A stretch of 7,955 bases of DNA from JAXGPP01 sp964436865 (GCA_964436865.1 CAYTFK010000319.1:1-7955); one strand, 5' to 3'. Positions 1 through 6,902 are shown, counted from the first letter of the stretch. Notes: generated by a model from the letters alone, not told the origin. Numbers and translations: made by a program.

Positions 1-1101
1 CGCACGATTGCCGAAGACCGCATCGAGTACGTCCTGCCGGCCGGCCAGTGGGGGCGGCGTATTGGCGCGGGGTCGATCGACCGCAAACTTCGCCGCGCGT
101 TCCGTTACCGGCACGATATCCTGGCTGCCGACCTCGCCGCCCACGCCCCCTTTCGCGACCTGCCGCGGATCACGGTTGCCCTGAGCGGATCGTCGGGCCT
201 GATCGGCTCGGCCCTGGCGGCCTATCTCAACTCGGGCGGTCACCACGTAAAGCGGTTGGTACGCGGCGACTTGGGTCGCCAGCCGGATGGAATGGCCTGG
301 AACCCGGCCACCGGCGAGGTCGACTGGACCGGCATCGACGCCGTCGTCCACCTGGCCGGCGAGAGCGTCGCCGCGCGATGGACCCCGGCCAAGAAAGCCC
401 GCATCCGCGACAGTCGCGTGATCGCCACCGAGCGGCTGGCCCGATCGCTCGCCCGCGCCGACCGGCCGCCGGGCGTGCTCGTGTGCGCGTCGGCGATCGG
501 CTTCTATGGCAACCGCGGCGACGAAGAACTCGATGAGCAGTCATCGGCCGGCACGGGTTTCCTGGCCGAAGTGGCCCAAGAGTGGGAACGGGCCGCCGAA
601 CCGGCCGTCGAGGCCGGCATCCGCGTGGTGCATGTCCGCTTCGGAGTCGTGCTCAGTCCCCGCGGCGGAGCGCTGGGGCAGATCGTCACGCCCTTCTCCC
701 TGGGCATGGGCGGCCCGATCAGCAGCGGCCGGCAGTATTGGAGTTGGATTTCGATCGACGACGCCATCGGAGCGATTGAGCATTGCCTCATGACCCCGTC
801 GCTCGCCGGCCCGTTGAACCTCGTCGCCCCGCGGCCGGTGACGAACCGCGAATTCACCGCAACGCTCGCCCGCGTCCTTCATCGCCCGGCCCTGATCCCC
901 GTCCCGACCCGGGCCATCAGGCTGGCGCTGGGCGAAATGGCCGACGAAATGCTCCTGGCCAGCGCCCGGGTGTTGCCCCGGCGGCTCGAATGTTCAGGCT
1001 ACCCCTTCCGCCATCCCGACCTCGAAGCCGCCTTCCGCCACCTCCTCGGCCGCCATGAAGTAACGAAAGAGGAATCACCAAGCTGCGCACACTCCGGTTG
1101 A
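1..1101 (+). CDS. SRPBCC + TIGR01777-family NAD(P)-dependent epimerase (5' partial)
   Basis: The frame is open from the first base and ends at TGA 1099-1101 (366 codons visible), so the true start lies before the window; the TTG at 256 falls inside the Rossmann fold and is not a start. Codons 1 to about 50 resemble the end of an SRPBCC (START-like) domain, ending in the stretch around RAFRYRHDI. Codon 57 onward is an extended short-chain dehydrogenase: the dinucleotide motif GSSGLIG lies at codons 63-69, HLAGE follows near codon 118, SAIGFYG (164-170) is the usual active-site strand with Ser164 and Tyr169, and the C-terminal signature YPFRHPDLEAAF is typical of TIGR01777 (E. coli YfcH, human SDR39U1). 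The substrate of this family is not established; cytoplasmic NAD(P)-dependent sugar-nucleotide or lipid chemistry is a guess. The SRPBCC fusion is known in several phyla. The next gene starts 31 bp downstream on the same strand, so co-transcription is possible. Confidence 0.9.
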   Translation, partial: RTIAEDRIEYVLPAGQWGRRIGAGSIDRKLRRAFRYRHDILAADLAAHAPFRDLPRITVALSGSSGLIGSALAAYLNSGGHHVKRLVRGDLGRQPDGMAWNPATGEVDWTGIDAVVHLAGESVAARWTPAKKARIRDSRVIATERLARSLARADRPPGVLVCASAIGFYGNRGDEELDEQSSAGTGFLAEVAQEWERAAEPAVEAGIRVVHVRFGVVLSPRGGALGQIVTPFSLGMGGPISSGRQYWSWISIDDAIGAIEHCLMTPSLAGPLNLVAPRPVTNREFTATLARVLHRPALIPVPTRAIRLALGEMADEMLLASARVLPRRLECSGYPFRHPDLEAAFRHLLGRHEVTKEESPSCAHSG

Positions 1102-1132
1102 ACTCGAAGGCGCCAAGGAACTACGCTAACCC

Positions 1133-2491
1133 ATGAACCCAAACATCGCTTCGCGCCGCGGCGCGATCACCACCGCCGGGCTCGCCCTATTTGGCGCTTC
1201 GTTTGCCGGAAGTTCTCCGGCCGCCGAGCGGGCTGCGCTGCGATTCGACTACCGGCTCGATGTCCGCCAATTCGGCGCGCTGGGCGACGGAAAAACAGAC
1301 GACACGAAAGCCTTTCAGACGGCCCTCGATCAAGCGCATGCGGCGGGTGGGGGCATCGTGTTTGTTCCACCCGGCCGGTACCTGATCGCCTCGCACCTCG
1401 TGGTGCCCGGCAACGTGACGCTGGAGGGAGTATTCAACGCGCCCCCCACGACGCCCTGGCAGAAGAACTCGGATGGGCAGTCAGTGCTCGGCGGCAGCGT
1501 GCTGCTGGCCGTCGAGGGCGCTGGCCACGCGGACGGCACGCCGCTGGTTCAGCTCAACACGAATGCCACCATCAAAGGGTTGGCGGTGTTCTATCCCGAG
1601 CAGAAAGACGCCGATCCGCCGGTGCCCTACCCCTGGACGATCAGTTCCTCGCTTGGCGGCGCCGACAACTGTGCGATTCTTGATGTCCTGCTGATCAATC
1701 CTTACCAGGCAGTGGATTTCGGCGGGCGGCACACCGGACGCCATCTGATTCGCAATCTCTACGGGCAGCCGCTCTATCGCGGGCTGTACATTGACCGCTG
1801 CCTTGACGTGGGCCGCGTCGAGAACGTCCACTTCTGGCCGTTCTGGAGCGCGAGCGGCGCCGCGGCTGAGTTCACCCTGCGCGAGGGAAAGGCCTTCATC
1901 ATCGGGCGGACCGACTGGCAGTCGCTCGTCAGTTGCTTCTGCATCAACTTCGAGACCGGCTTCCAGTTCGTCTGCTCGGCGGGCGATAATCCTGCCTACC
2001 AGGGCGGCGGCAACGCACAAGTCATGGGGGGTGGCGCGGATTTGTGCAATCGCGCCGTGCACGTGGTCCAGATGCAGGGACACAGCGGCGCCCGGTTCAC
2101 CAATTCCCAGATCTACGGCGACATCGTCGTCGAGCCGACCAACCACGGGCCGCTTCAGTTCAGCACCTGCGGGTTGTGGGGCAGCGCCTTTGGCAACCAC
2201 GGCGTCGCACTGGCCCGGATCGATGGCGGGGGCAAGGTGAGTTTCACCGATTGCCACATCCACTGCATCGATCCGCGAAACCAGGCCCGGCCGCTCATTC
2301 ACGCCCAGGCCGGTCGCCTCCAGGTGCGCGGCTGCGAGTTCATCGACGGGCACGCCCCCCGCGACCATGTCGTGCTCGATGAGGGCGTCTTCTATGCCGT
2401 CATCAGCGATAACACGTCCCGCGCGGCGTTCAGCGTCATCAACAAGGCAAAGGGAACCGCAATTATCCGCGACAACGTCAGCGAAGCGTGA
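1133..2491 (+). CDS. Exported right-handed parallel beta-helix protein (pectate-lyase-3 / GH28-related)
   Basis: The 452-residue product starts with a Tat-like signal: SRRG at residues 7-10, a hydrophobic stretch at 11-26 and a likely cleavage near SPAAERA (28-34). The mature N-terminus carries the hallmark of the PF12708 fold, DVRQFGALGDGKTDDTKAF (43-61) followed by GGGIVFVPPGRYLI (72-85), which caps a right-handed beta-helix. The rest is rich in short beta-strand turns with N, G and D at the corners (for example NATIKGLAVFYPEQ at 144-157 and FTDCHIHCID at 371-380). Members cleave or bind polysaccharides by lyase or glycoside-hydrolase chemistry; I cannot assign the substrate or catalytic residues. 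It contains ten cysteines, many for an exported protein. Start choice: ATG 1133 directly precedes the signal peptide; AAGGA at 1115-1119 lies 13 nt upstream, a weak and rather distant ribosome site. A phage tail-spike-like origin of the fold is possible, but nothing nearby suggests a phage. Confidence 0.85.
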   Translation: MNPNIASRRGAITTAGLALFGASFAGSSPAAERAALRFDYRLDVRQFGALGDGKTDDTKAFQTALDQAHAAGGGIVFVPPGRYLIASHLVVPGNVTLEGVFNAPPTTPWQKNSDGQSVLGGSVLLAVEGAGHADGTPLVQLNTNATIKGLAVFYPEQKDADPPVPYPWTISSSLGGADNCAILDVLLINPYQAVDFGGRHTGRHLIRNLYGQPLYRGLYIDRCLDVGRVENVHFWPFWSASGAAAEFTLREGKAFIIGRTDWQSLVSCFCINFETGFQFVCSAGDNPAYQGGGNAQVMGGGADLCNRAVHVVQMQGHSGARFTNSQIYGDIVVEPTNHGPLQFSTCGLWGSAFGNHGVALARIDGGGKVSFTDCHIHCIDPRNQARPLIHAQAGRLQVRGCEFIDGHAPRDHVVLDEGVFYAVISDNTSRAAFSVINKAKGTAIIRDNVSEA

Positions 2492-2523
2492 AACCTCGGC
2501 AGAAGTGCCTCAATGAGAATGCG

Positions 2524-2567
2524 GGCGCGGCCTGGATCGGGCGATGCCGCCCGACTCAAGCCGCGCC
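2524..2567. terminator. Long GC-rich hairpin between convergent genes (putative bidirectional terminator)
   Basis: Two nested stems are visible. The outer arms are GGCGCGGC (2524-2531) and GCCGCGCC (2560-2567), a perfect 8 bp. The inner arms are TCGGGCG (2537-2543) and CGCCCGA (2548-2554), a perfect 7 bp around the loop ATGC (2544-2547). Between them, 2532-2536 faces 2555-2559 with two Watson-Crick pairs, one G-T wobble and two mismatches, so 18 of 20 positions pair. It begins 32 bp after the stop of the beta-helix gene and ends 20 bp from the stop of the TIM-barrel gene, the expected place for a shared terminator. No T-tract follows on either strand, so it is not a classical intrinsic terminator; it may act as a transcription barrier or protect the 3' end of mRNA. 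Confidence 0.55.
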
Positions 2568-2587
2568 GCGAATACGCCCGGCCGTGA

Positions 2588-3493
2588 CTACGCCAGCGCC
2601 TGCTTGCAGAATTCGACGCACCGGGTGACTTCCTGGACGGCGTCCGAGTCCTTGGGCACTGTGTACTCCAGTTCGATGTCGGCAGGGAACGCCAGCTTGT
2701 TCCGCTTCATGTGCTGCAGTACCAGTGCGACGGGTGTATCGCCCTGGCCGAAGGGCAGATTCGCGCCGTTGTTCACCTTCCGGTCCTTGAGGTGCAGGCT
2801 GAGAATCCGGTCCTGGAACTTCTCGATGATCGGAATGGGCGAGTGGTTCGTGCCCGCCACGTAGTGGCCGATATCGAAGTTGATGCCCAGATACTTGCCA
2901 TGCGAGAGGAGTTCGCCGTCATAGGTGGTCGGCGTCATCTGCGTATGGTTGTGGAAACCGATCATGATCTCGTGCTTGTCGGCCATCGGCCCCAGCCTCT
3001 CGGCCGCCTCTTCCGAGATCTCCCGCGTGATCCCCTTGGCGCCGAGCGCCTTGGCGACCTGGAAATAGTACTCGATCTGCGCGTCGGGCATGCCGGGATT
3101 CCCGATGTCGCCGAACTTGACGATATGAATGCCGACGCCGGCGTCGCTGAACATCTTGCGGAGCGCCTCGTAGCGATCCATCGGCGCCGACAGCCGCCAG
3201 TCGAGCAGCGCCTTCCGATCGCGCGGCGCGCCGGCATACTGCTCGGCCGGCTCTCCCATCAGCTCGATCGAGCTGATGCCCGACTGCGTGACGTACTTGA
3301 GAATGTCCTCTGCCGTGCCGGGCAACGATCGGTAGCTGTAGGTGATGACTCCGATCTGCACGCCGTTGAAGTTCGAATTCGGCCTGGCAGCCGCGGCAGC
3401 CGGAGCAACGTTGGAAATCATCGACGACGCGGCCAGTGCCGCAGCACCGCCGAGAAACGATCGCCGGGATAGCTCGATCTTCTGACTTTTCAT
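2588..3493 (-). CDS. Tat-exported sugar isomerase/epimerase-like TIM barrel (AP endonuclease 2 family)
   Basis: The 301-residue product opens with a clear twin-arginine signal: SRRSFLGG at 9-16, a hydrophobic Ala-rich stretch to about 36 and likely cleavage within PAAAAARP. The mature part follows the xylose-isomerase-like TIM-barrel pattern (PF01261): first strand QIGVITYSYR (46-55), Glu77 in SSIELMGE, GFHNH (179-183) with His181 and His183, NFDIGHY (205-211) with Asp207 and His210, LHLKDR (233-238) with His234, and IELEY (273-277) with Glu274/Glu276. These are the usual places for the divalent-metal ligands and acid/base residues, so an active metal-dependent enzyme is likely. Relatives isomerise or epimerise sugars and polyols, and some cleave 3-keto-glycosides; the substrate here is unknown. 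Because it seems to be exported, a phosphorylated sugar substrate is unlikely. The ATG is preceded by GAGAG (minus strand 3505-3501), 7 nt away. It lies 139 bp downstream of the FAD oxidoreductase gene on the same strand. Confidence 0.9.
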   Translation of the reverse strand: MKSQKIELSRRSFLGGAAALAASSMISNVAPAAAAARPNSNFNGVQIGVITYSYRSLPGTAEDILKYVTQSGISSIELMGEPAEQYAGAPRDRKALLDWRLSAPMDRYEALRKMFSDAGVGIHIVKFGDIGNPGMPDAQIEYYFQVAKALGAKGITREISEEAAERLGPMADKHEIMIGFHNHTQMTPTTYDGELLSHGKYLGINFDIGHYVAGTNHSPIPIIEKFQDRILSLHLKDRKVNNGANLPFGQGDTPVALVLQHMKRNKLAFPADIELEYTVPKDSDAVQEVTRCVEFCKQALA

Positions 3494-3584
3494 GATTCTT
3501 CTCTCACAGTGGGTTTAACAGAGGCCGCTCGCAGCGCTCGGGTCCAGACGGATTCTCGACCGCCTCCGATCGCTCAGATCCCGC

Positions 3585-3614
3585 ATCATAGCCTCGCGAC
3601 AACCGAAAAGTCCA
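3585..3614 (-). promoter_or_regulatory. Possible sigma70-type promoter for the TIM-barrel gene
   Basis: Read on the minus strand, TGGACT (3614-3609, 4 of 6 matches to TTGACA) and TATGAT (3590-3585, 5 of 6 matches to TATAAT) are separated by 18 bp. A start near 3578 would give a leader of about 85 nt. It sits in the 139-bp gap downstream of the FAD oxidoreductase stop, so the TIM-barrel gene may have its own promoter as well as read-through from upstream. Recognised by eye only; such matches arise by chance. Confidence 0.3.
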
Positions 3615-3632
3615 CTGCGACGCCCGATCTCC

Positions 3633-6611
3633 CTACCGCCAGTCCTTCTCGCCTGCATCAAGGACCGCGCAAGCGTGCGCCGCCAGCAATCCTCGCAAAT
3701 CGCGGCGGTACTCCTGAAGAATGTTCTCCGCCACGTTGTCCACGTCGCCGCAGCGGTACAGGGCCCTGGCGAGGACGATCTCCCGAAGAGCCCCCTCGCG
3801 CCGCCGCCGGTCCATGTCCTGGTAGAGCGTCTCCAACTCGGTCATCGCGTGGCCCGACATGCCCGGCTTTGCCAGAAGCTCCGCCAACGGCCGGGCCGCA
3901 CTCGGATCGCCGATCTGCTCGAGCGCTACGGCCACCGCGCGATGATGCGAAAGCGGCGACCGCGCATCGAGCGATTCGAGCTTCTGGAGGATCGATGGCA
4001 ACGCCCGGCGATCCCGGGTGTACCCCAGCGCGAGTACCAGCGTATCGACCGGTGTCGGCAGATGGGCATACTCGGCCATCACCCCCTGGAGCACCCTTGC
4101 ATCCCAGGAATGAGTCTCATCGAGCGCCTCGATCAGCACCGGCACCGCTTCTTTTCGGCCGAAGAAGCCCAGGATCCTGGCAAAGGTCAGTTGCTCCTCG
4201 CCGCCCGCCTTATTGAAAGCGTCTTCCAGCAGGGGAATCGCCGTTTCGCGATGGGCAAGCACGATGGCCAAAGCGGCGGCTGCCTTCAGCCGGTCGGCTG
4301 CAGTCAAGTCGCGCACCGCGGAGGCTACTTCCTGCGAGCTGAACGGGTAATTGTCGGAGTGGCCGAGCACTTCTTCCGGCAAGTTGCCGACAGCGACCAG
4401 GTGCTTTTGAAGGGCCTTGATATCGATTTCACGAGTCCCCTTTCCCGAAGCGGCCGCCATCGCCGCAGCGACCCCCGCCGCGTATCCCTGGTTCTGGAGG
4501 TCCCGCTGCATGCGAATCATCGCCGAGGCATCGCGTTCCATGCTCGTGCCGAGACCCGTGACGAGAATGCCGTCGAGCCCTTTGGGCAGAAGGCAGCGGT
4601 ACGGCGTGTAGCAGGAGCCGCCGACGGCAGGATGGTTTGCCTTGAGCGACTTCGCGTCGTGCGGCAGCAAAGCGAAGAACGCCTGCGTCGGGTAGCCGTG
4701 GCTGTCGTAGTCGCTCTCCGAGAGGACGATGCTGTCGGGATAGGTCCGGCCGATCACCTGGTCGAGGTATCGCAGGACGTGATCGCCCACAACGCGGCGC
4801 CGCTCGCGGTTTTGAATTTGAGAACCGACATCGAATACCGAAGGTTTCATGCCCCGACGCGCGCCGACGAGGGCCGACCAGACGTCGACCATGTCGGCTT
4901 CCTCCACGAGGAGGTAGTCCGTATTGACATAGCTCTTGTCGAGCGGGCGCACCGGCAGCCCGGAGCCTTGCAGGGCGATGTCGCCTTCGTCGTCTCCATA
5001 GATGAATCCGGCTCCCGCTGCCACGGCGATGTCGGCGTTGCCGGTGGCGTCGACGACGACCTTCGCCCGTACGACGCCGCGCCCCTGCGGAGTGGCGACC
5101 ACGGCTCCGGTGACGCGGTTGCCTTCGACCAATGCGCCGCAACCGATCGCGCCGAGCCAGATGTCTCCACCCGCCCGGCGGATCTCGTGGCGATACCACT
5201 CCATCTTGTGTTCGACATTGCGGCTCTTATCCGGAAACGGAACTTCACGCGTGAAGCCGATATCCTTGCCGTGGTAGGGATGCCCGATCAGGCCGACCGT
5301 ACCCGTGCCTCCCAGCCCTTCCTGGTACTCGACGACGAGCGTCCTTGCCCCTTGCCTCGCCGCGGCGATCGCCGCCGGAGCTCCGGACGTTCCGCCGCCA
5401 ATGACGACAACGTCGTACTGTCCCAGCACGGGCAAAGTGCGCTCACTCACACGAACCGTCGGCCGGTCACGATCCGTGGGCCGCAGCCCGACCAGAAGCT
5501 CTTTCACTTCGCCCTCGCCGACCACGTTCGTTCCGTCGCCCGGCAGGTGTGCGCCATCCGGGTCGGCAAGCCGGCGAGCCTCCTCAGCCGCCGCTCGGCC
5601 CACGAGTCGGCCCAGCGGTATCAGGCCGGTCGGCGCCAGCAGTCGGGCGACTACGTCGCGCGGCGCGTCAAGCGAGCCGCTGATGACGTAGATCCGATTC
5701 ACGCCGGCAGGTCGGAAATGGCCAACGTCTGGACTGCCGGCCGGCTGCCACTCGGTCGCGGTTTTTTGGCCTACGATTGGATCCGGTGGCACAAAGAACA
5801 GCGATTCCGAGGCTCTCGCTTGTCCTTCCTGGTAAGTCCGATCCCGGGCCAATTGCTCGATCTCGGCAAACGCCGCGAAGCCGCCATTCGGCGCCGGCAG
5901 CGTCAGCCGGTGCTCGATACTGCGGCCGGAAGGCGAACCGTCGTTGACAATAACCATGCGCCGAAACTCGCAGACCTCCTCGGTGGAGGGCCTGCAACTC
6001 GCTCCCGCCAGGCGTGCGACTGCCGCCCGATCGGTGGCATCGACAATGATCTTGGCAACCACCGCCTGACGCCCGGCTCGGTTGGCCATGATGATCCCGC
6101 ACGGTTCGCCATCCCTGTTCCGAAGGACGTCGGTGGCATAGCAGCCGAAGAGGAAGTTCACCTTGGCGTCGACCAGCGCTTTGTCCAGCGTCCGCTTCAC
6201 CATCATGGGGGTCGTGGAACGAGCCTCGCCAAACATGGTCCGGGCGAGCGGATCGTCGAGCGTCTGCCCCTCCGCCAGCGCAAGGCGAAGCGTGCTGCAA
6301 AGGTCTTCGCCCAGGTAAGGCCGAGGCGCAGCAACGAACACACTGGCCCCCTGTTCTGAAGCCGCCGCCGCGGCGGCCACAGCCCAAGTGCTCCCTCCGA
6401 CGACGACCACGTCTACCTGGTAAGCCACAGGAATCTGGCGGCTCGATTCTCGAACCGAATCGGCCACGCCGGTCGCCGAGGGGGTGCCCATCACGAGTCC
6501 GCCGAAGATCGACATCATCGCGGCCAGCATCCCCGCCGGGCGCGAAAGCGGAAGAGATCGGGTGAGGACCAGAGCGGTTCCTTGCGGACGTGCATTCCAG
6601 TGGCGTTTCAT
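3633..6611 (-). CDS. Tandem FAD-dependent oxidoreductase with C-terminal HEAT repeats
   Basis: The 992-residue product has two FAD_oxidored (PF12831-like) modules. Module 1 (about 65-345) has VDVVVVGGSTWAVAAA (66-81), PYLGEDLCSTLRL (98-110), VDAT (190-193) and a closing stretch near 303-344. Module 2 (about 397-723) is canonical: YDVVVIGGGTSG (399-410) with an intact GxGxxG, GLGGTGTVGL (432-441), VDATGNADIAVAAGAG (520-535) and the C-terminal flavin-contact segment GILVTGLGTSMERDASAM (681-698) through QGYAAGVAAAMA (708-719). Residues 770-990 form about five HEAT-like helical pairs (for example 886-915 and 941-968), a likely protein-binding scaffold. Module 2 probably oxidises a sugar or alcohol; the electron acceptor is unknown. 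The N-terminus has a hydrophobic stretch (28-45, MLAAMMSIFGGLVMGTP) suggesting export without a twin arginine. I see no ribosome site before ATG 6611 or before Met28 (6530), so the start is uncertain. Module 1 lacks two of the three motif glycines and may be structural. Confidence 0.87.
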   Translation of the reverse strand: MKRHWNARPQGTALVLTRSLPLSRPAGMLAAMMSIFGGLVMGTPSATGVADSVRESSRQIPVAYQVDVVVVGGSTWAVAAAAAASEQGASVFVAAPRPYLGEDLCSTLRLALAEGQTLDDPLARTMFGEARSTTPMMVKRTLDKALVDAKVNFLFGCYATDVLRNRDGEPCGIIMANRAGRQAVVAKIIVDATDRAAVARLAGASCRPSTEEVCEFRRMVIVNDGSPSGRSIEHRLTLPAPNGGFAAFAEIEQLARDRTYQEGQARASESLFFVPPDPIVGQKTATEWQPAGSPDVGHFRPAGVNRIYVISGSLDAPRDVVARLLAPTGLIPLGRLVGRAAAEEARRLADPDGAHLPGDGTNVVGEGEVKELLVGLRPTDRDRPTVRVSERTLPVLGQYDVVVIGGGTSGAPAAIAAARQGARTLVVEYQEGLGGTGTVGLIGHPYHGKDIGFTREVPFPDKSRNVEHKMEWYRHEIRRAGGDIWLGAIGCGALVEGNRVTGAVVATPQGRGVVRAKVVVDATGNADIAVAAGAGFIYGDDEGDIALQGSGLPVRPLDKSYVNTDYLLVEEADMVDVWSALVGARRGMKPSVFDVGSQIQNRERRRVVGDHVLRYLDQVIGRTYPDSIVLSESDYDSHGYPTQAFFALLPHDAKSLKANHPAVGGSCYTPYRCLLPKGLDGILVTGLGTSMERDASAMIRMQRDLQNQGYAAGVAAAMAAASGKGTREIDIKALQKHLVAVGNLPEEVLGHSDNYPFSSQEVASAVRDLTAADRLKAAAALAIVLAHRETAIPLLEDAFNKAGGEEQLTFARILGFFGRKEAVPVLIEALDETHSWDARVLQGVMAEYAHLPTPVDTLVLALGYTRDRRALPSILQKLESLDARSPLSHHRAVAVALEQIGDPSAARPLAELLAKPGMSGHAMTELETLYQDMDRRRREGALREIVLARALYRCGDVDNVAENILQEYRRDLRGLLAAHACAVLDAGEKDWR

Positions 6612-6819
6612 GGCAGCACAATAGAGGAGGAGACAGAAGCCCTAGCGATGCGAGTAAGACGTGTACATTCTATTTCCCGCTGAAAGGAAAAGCGACCGGA
6701 CAGACCCCTCCGCGCCCATCTGAGACACGCCGATCGCGGGATATCCGGCAGAGGCTTCGGCGGTGTTCTCTTGCCTCATCCCATTCTGCAGCCCGTGGCG
6801 GCTGTGCGTTCCGGCGACC

Positions 6820-6825
6820 TATAAT
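6820..6825 (+). promoter_or_regulatory. Consensus -10 box (TATAAT) upstream of the sulfatase
   Basis: A perfect TATAAT lies in a GC-rich stretch 81 nt before the sulfatase ATG. The expected -35 position (about 6797-6802) reads GGCGGC, which does not resemble TTGACA, so if this is a promoter it may need an activator or a different sigma factor. The leader would be about 75 nt. Confidence 0.35.
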
Positions 6826-6874
6826 GACGCGGAGTGAAAGCGGCCACACCGTGCGGTTCCATGCATTTGCCGCC

Positions 6875-6902
6875 GCCGCTTCGCGGCAGATGGCAGGAAG
6901 GA
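6875..6902 (+). promoter_or_regulatory. Ribosome binding site of the sulfatase with a hairpin just upstream
   Basis: AGGAAGGA (6895-6902) is a strong purine-rich Shine-Dalgarno sequence 4-8 nt before ATG 6907 and fixes the start. Immediately upstream, GCCGC (6875-6879) and GCGGC (6883-6887) can form a 5-bp stem with a TTC loop, ending 7 nt before the site. The stem does not cover the ribosome site, so a regulatory role is only a possibility. Confidence 0.5.

Noticed and set aside
256..258. TTG at 256 as the start of the epimerase
   Set aside because: It lies after the GSSGLIG dinucleotide motif, so starting there would remove the cofactor site; the frame is open back to base 1.
1481..2368. 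A 295-codon minus-strand frame inside the beta-helix gene
   Set aside because: Codon-on-codon antisense shadow with no motif; the plus strand carries the PF12708 signature and a signal peptide.
2711..3472. A 253-codon plus-strand frame opposite the TIM-barrel gene
   Set aside because: Same antisense-register effect; the minus strand has the Tat signal and all metal-ligand motifs.
3530..3550. CGCTCG repeated within the gap after the FAD gene as a possible terminator
   Set aside because: It is a short direct repeat rather than a stable inverted repeat, and no T-tract follows on the minus strand.
3509..4216. A 235-codon plus-strand frame rich in Pro, Arg and Ser
   Set aside because: Low-complexity composition typical of an off-frame reading of GC-rich DNA; it covers the intergenic gap and the HEAT-coding end of the FAD gene with no domain of its own.
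3675..6359. An 894-codon open frame on the plus strand opposite the FAD oxidoreductase gene
   Set aside because: It is in exact antisense register, rich in Arg/His/Val as such shadows are, shows no recognisable domain, and the opposite strand has clear flavin-binding motifs throughout.
6624..6683. Strong purine-rich GAGGAGGAG followed by ATG 6648 and an 11-codon frame
   Set aside because: The spacing of 15 nt is long, the peptide is very short and unrecognisable, and it could be chance in an AG-rich patch; a leader peptide cannot be shown.
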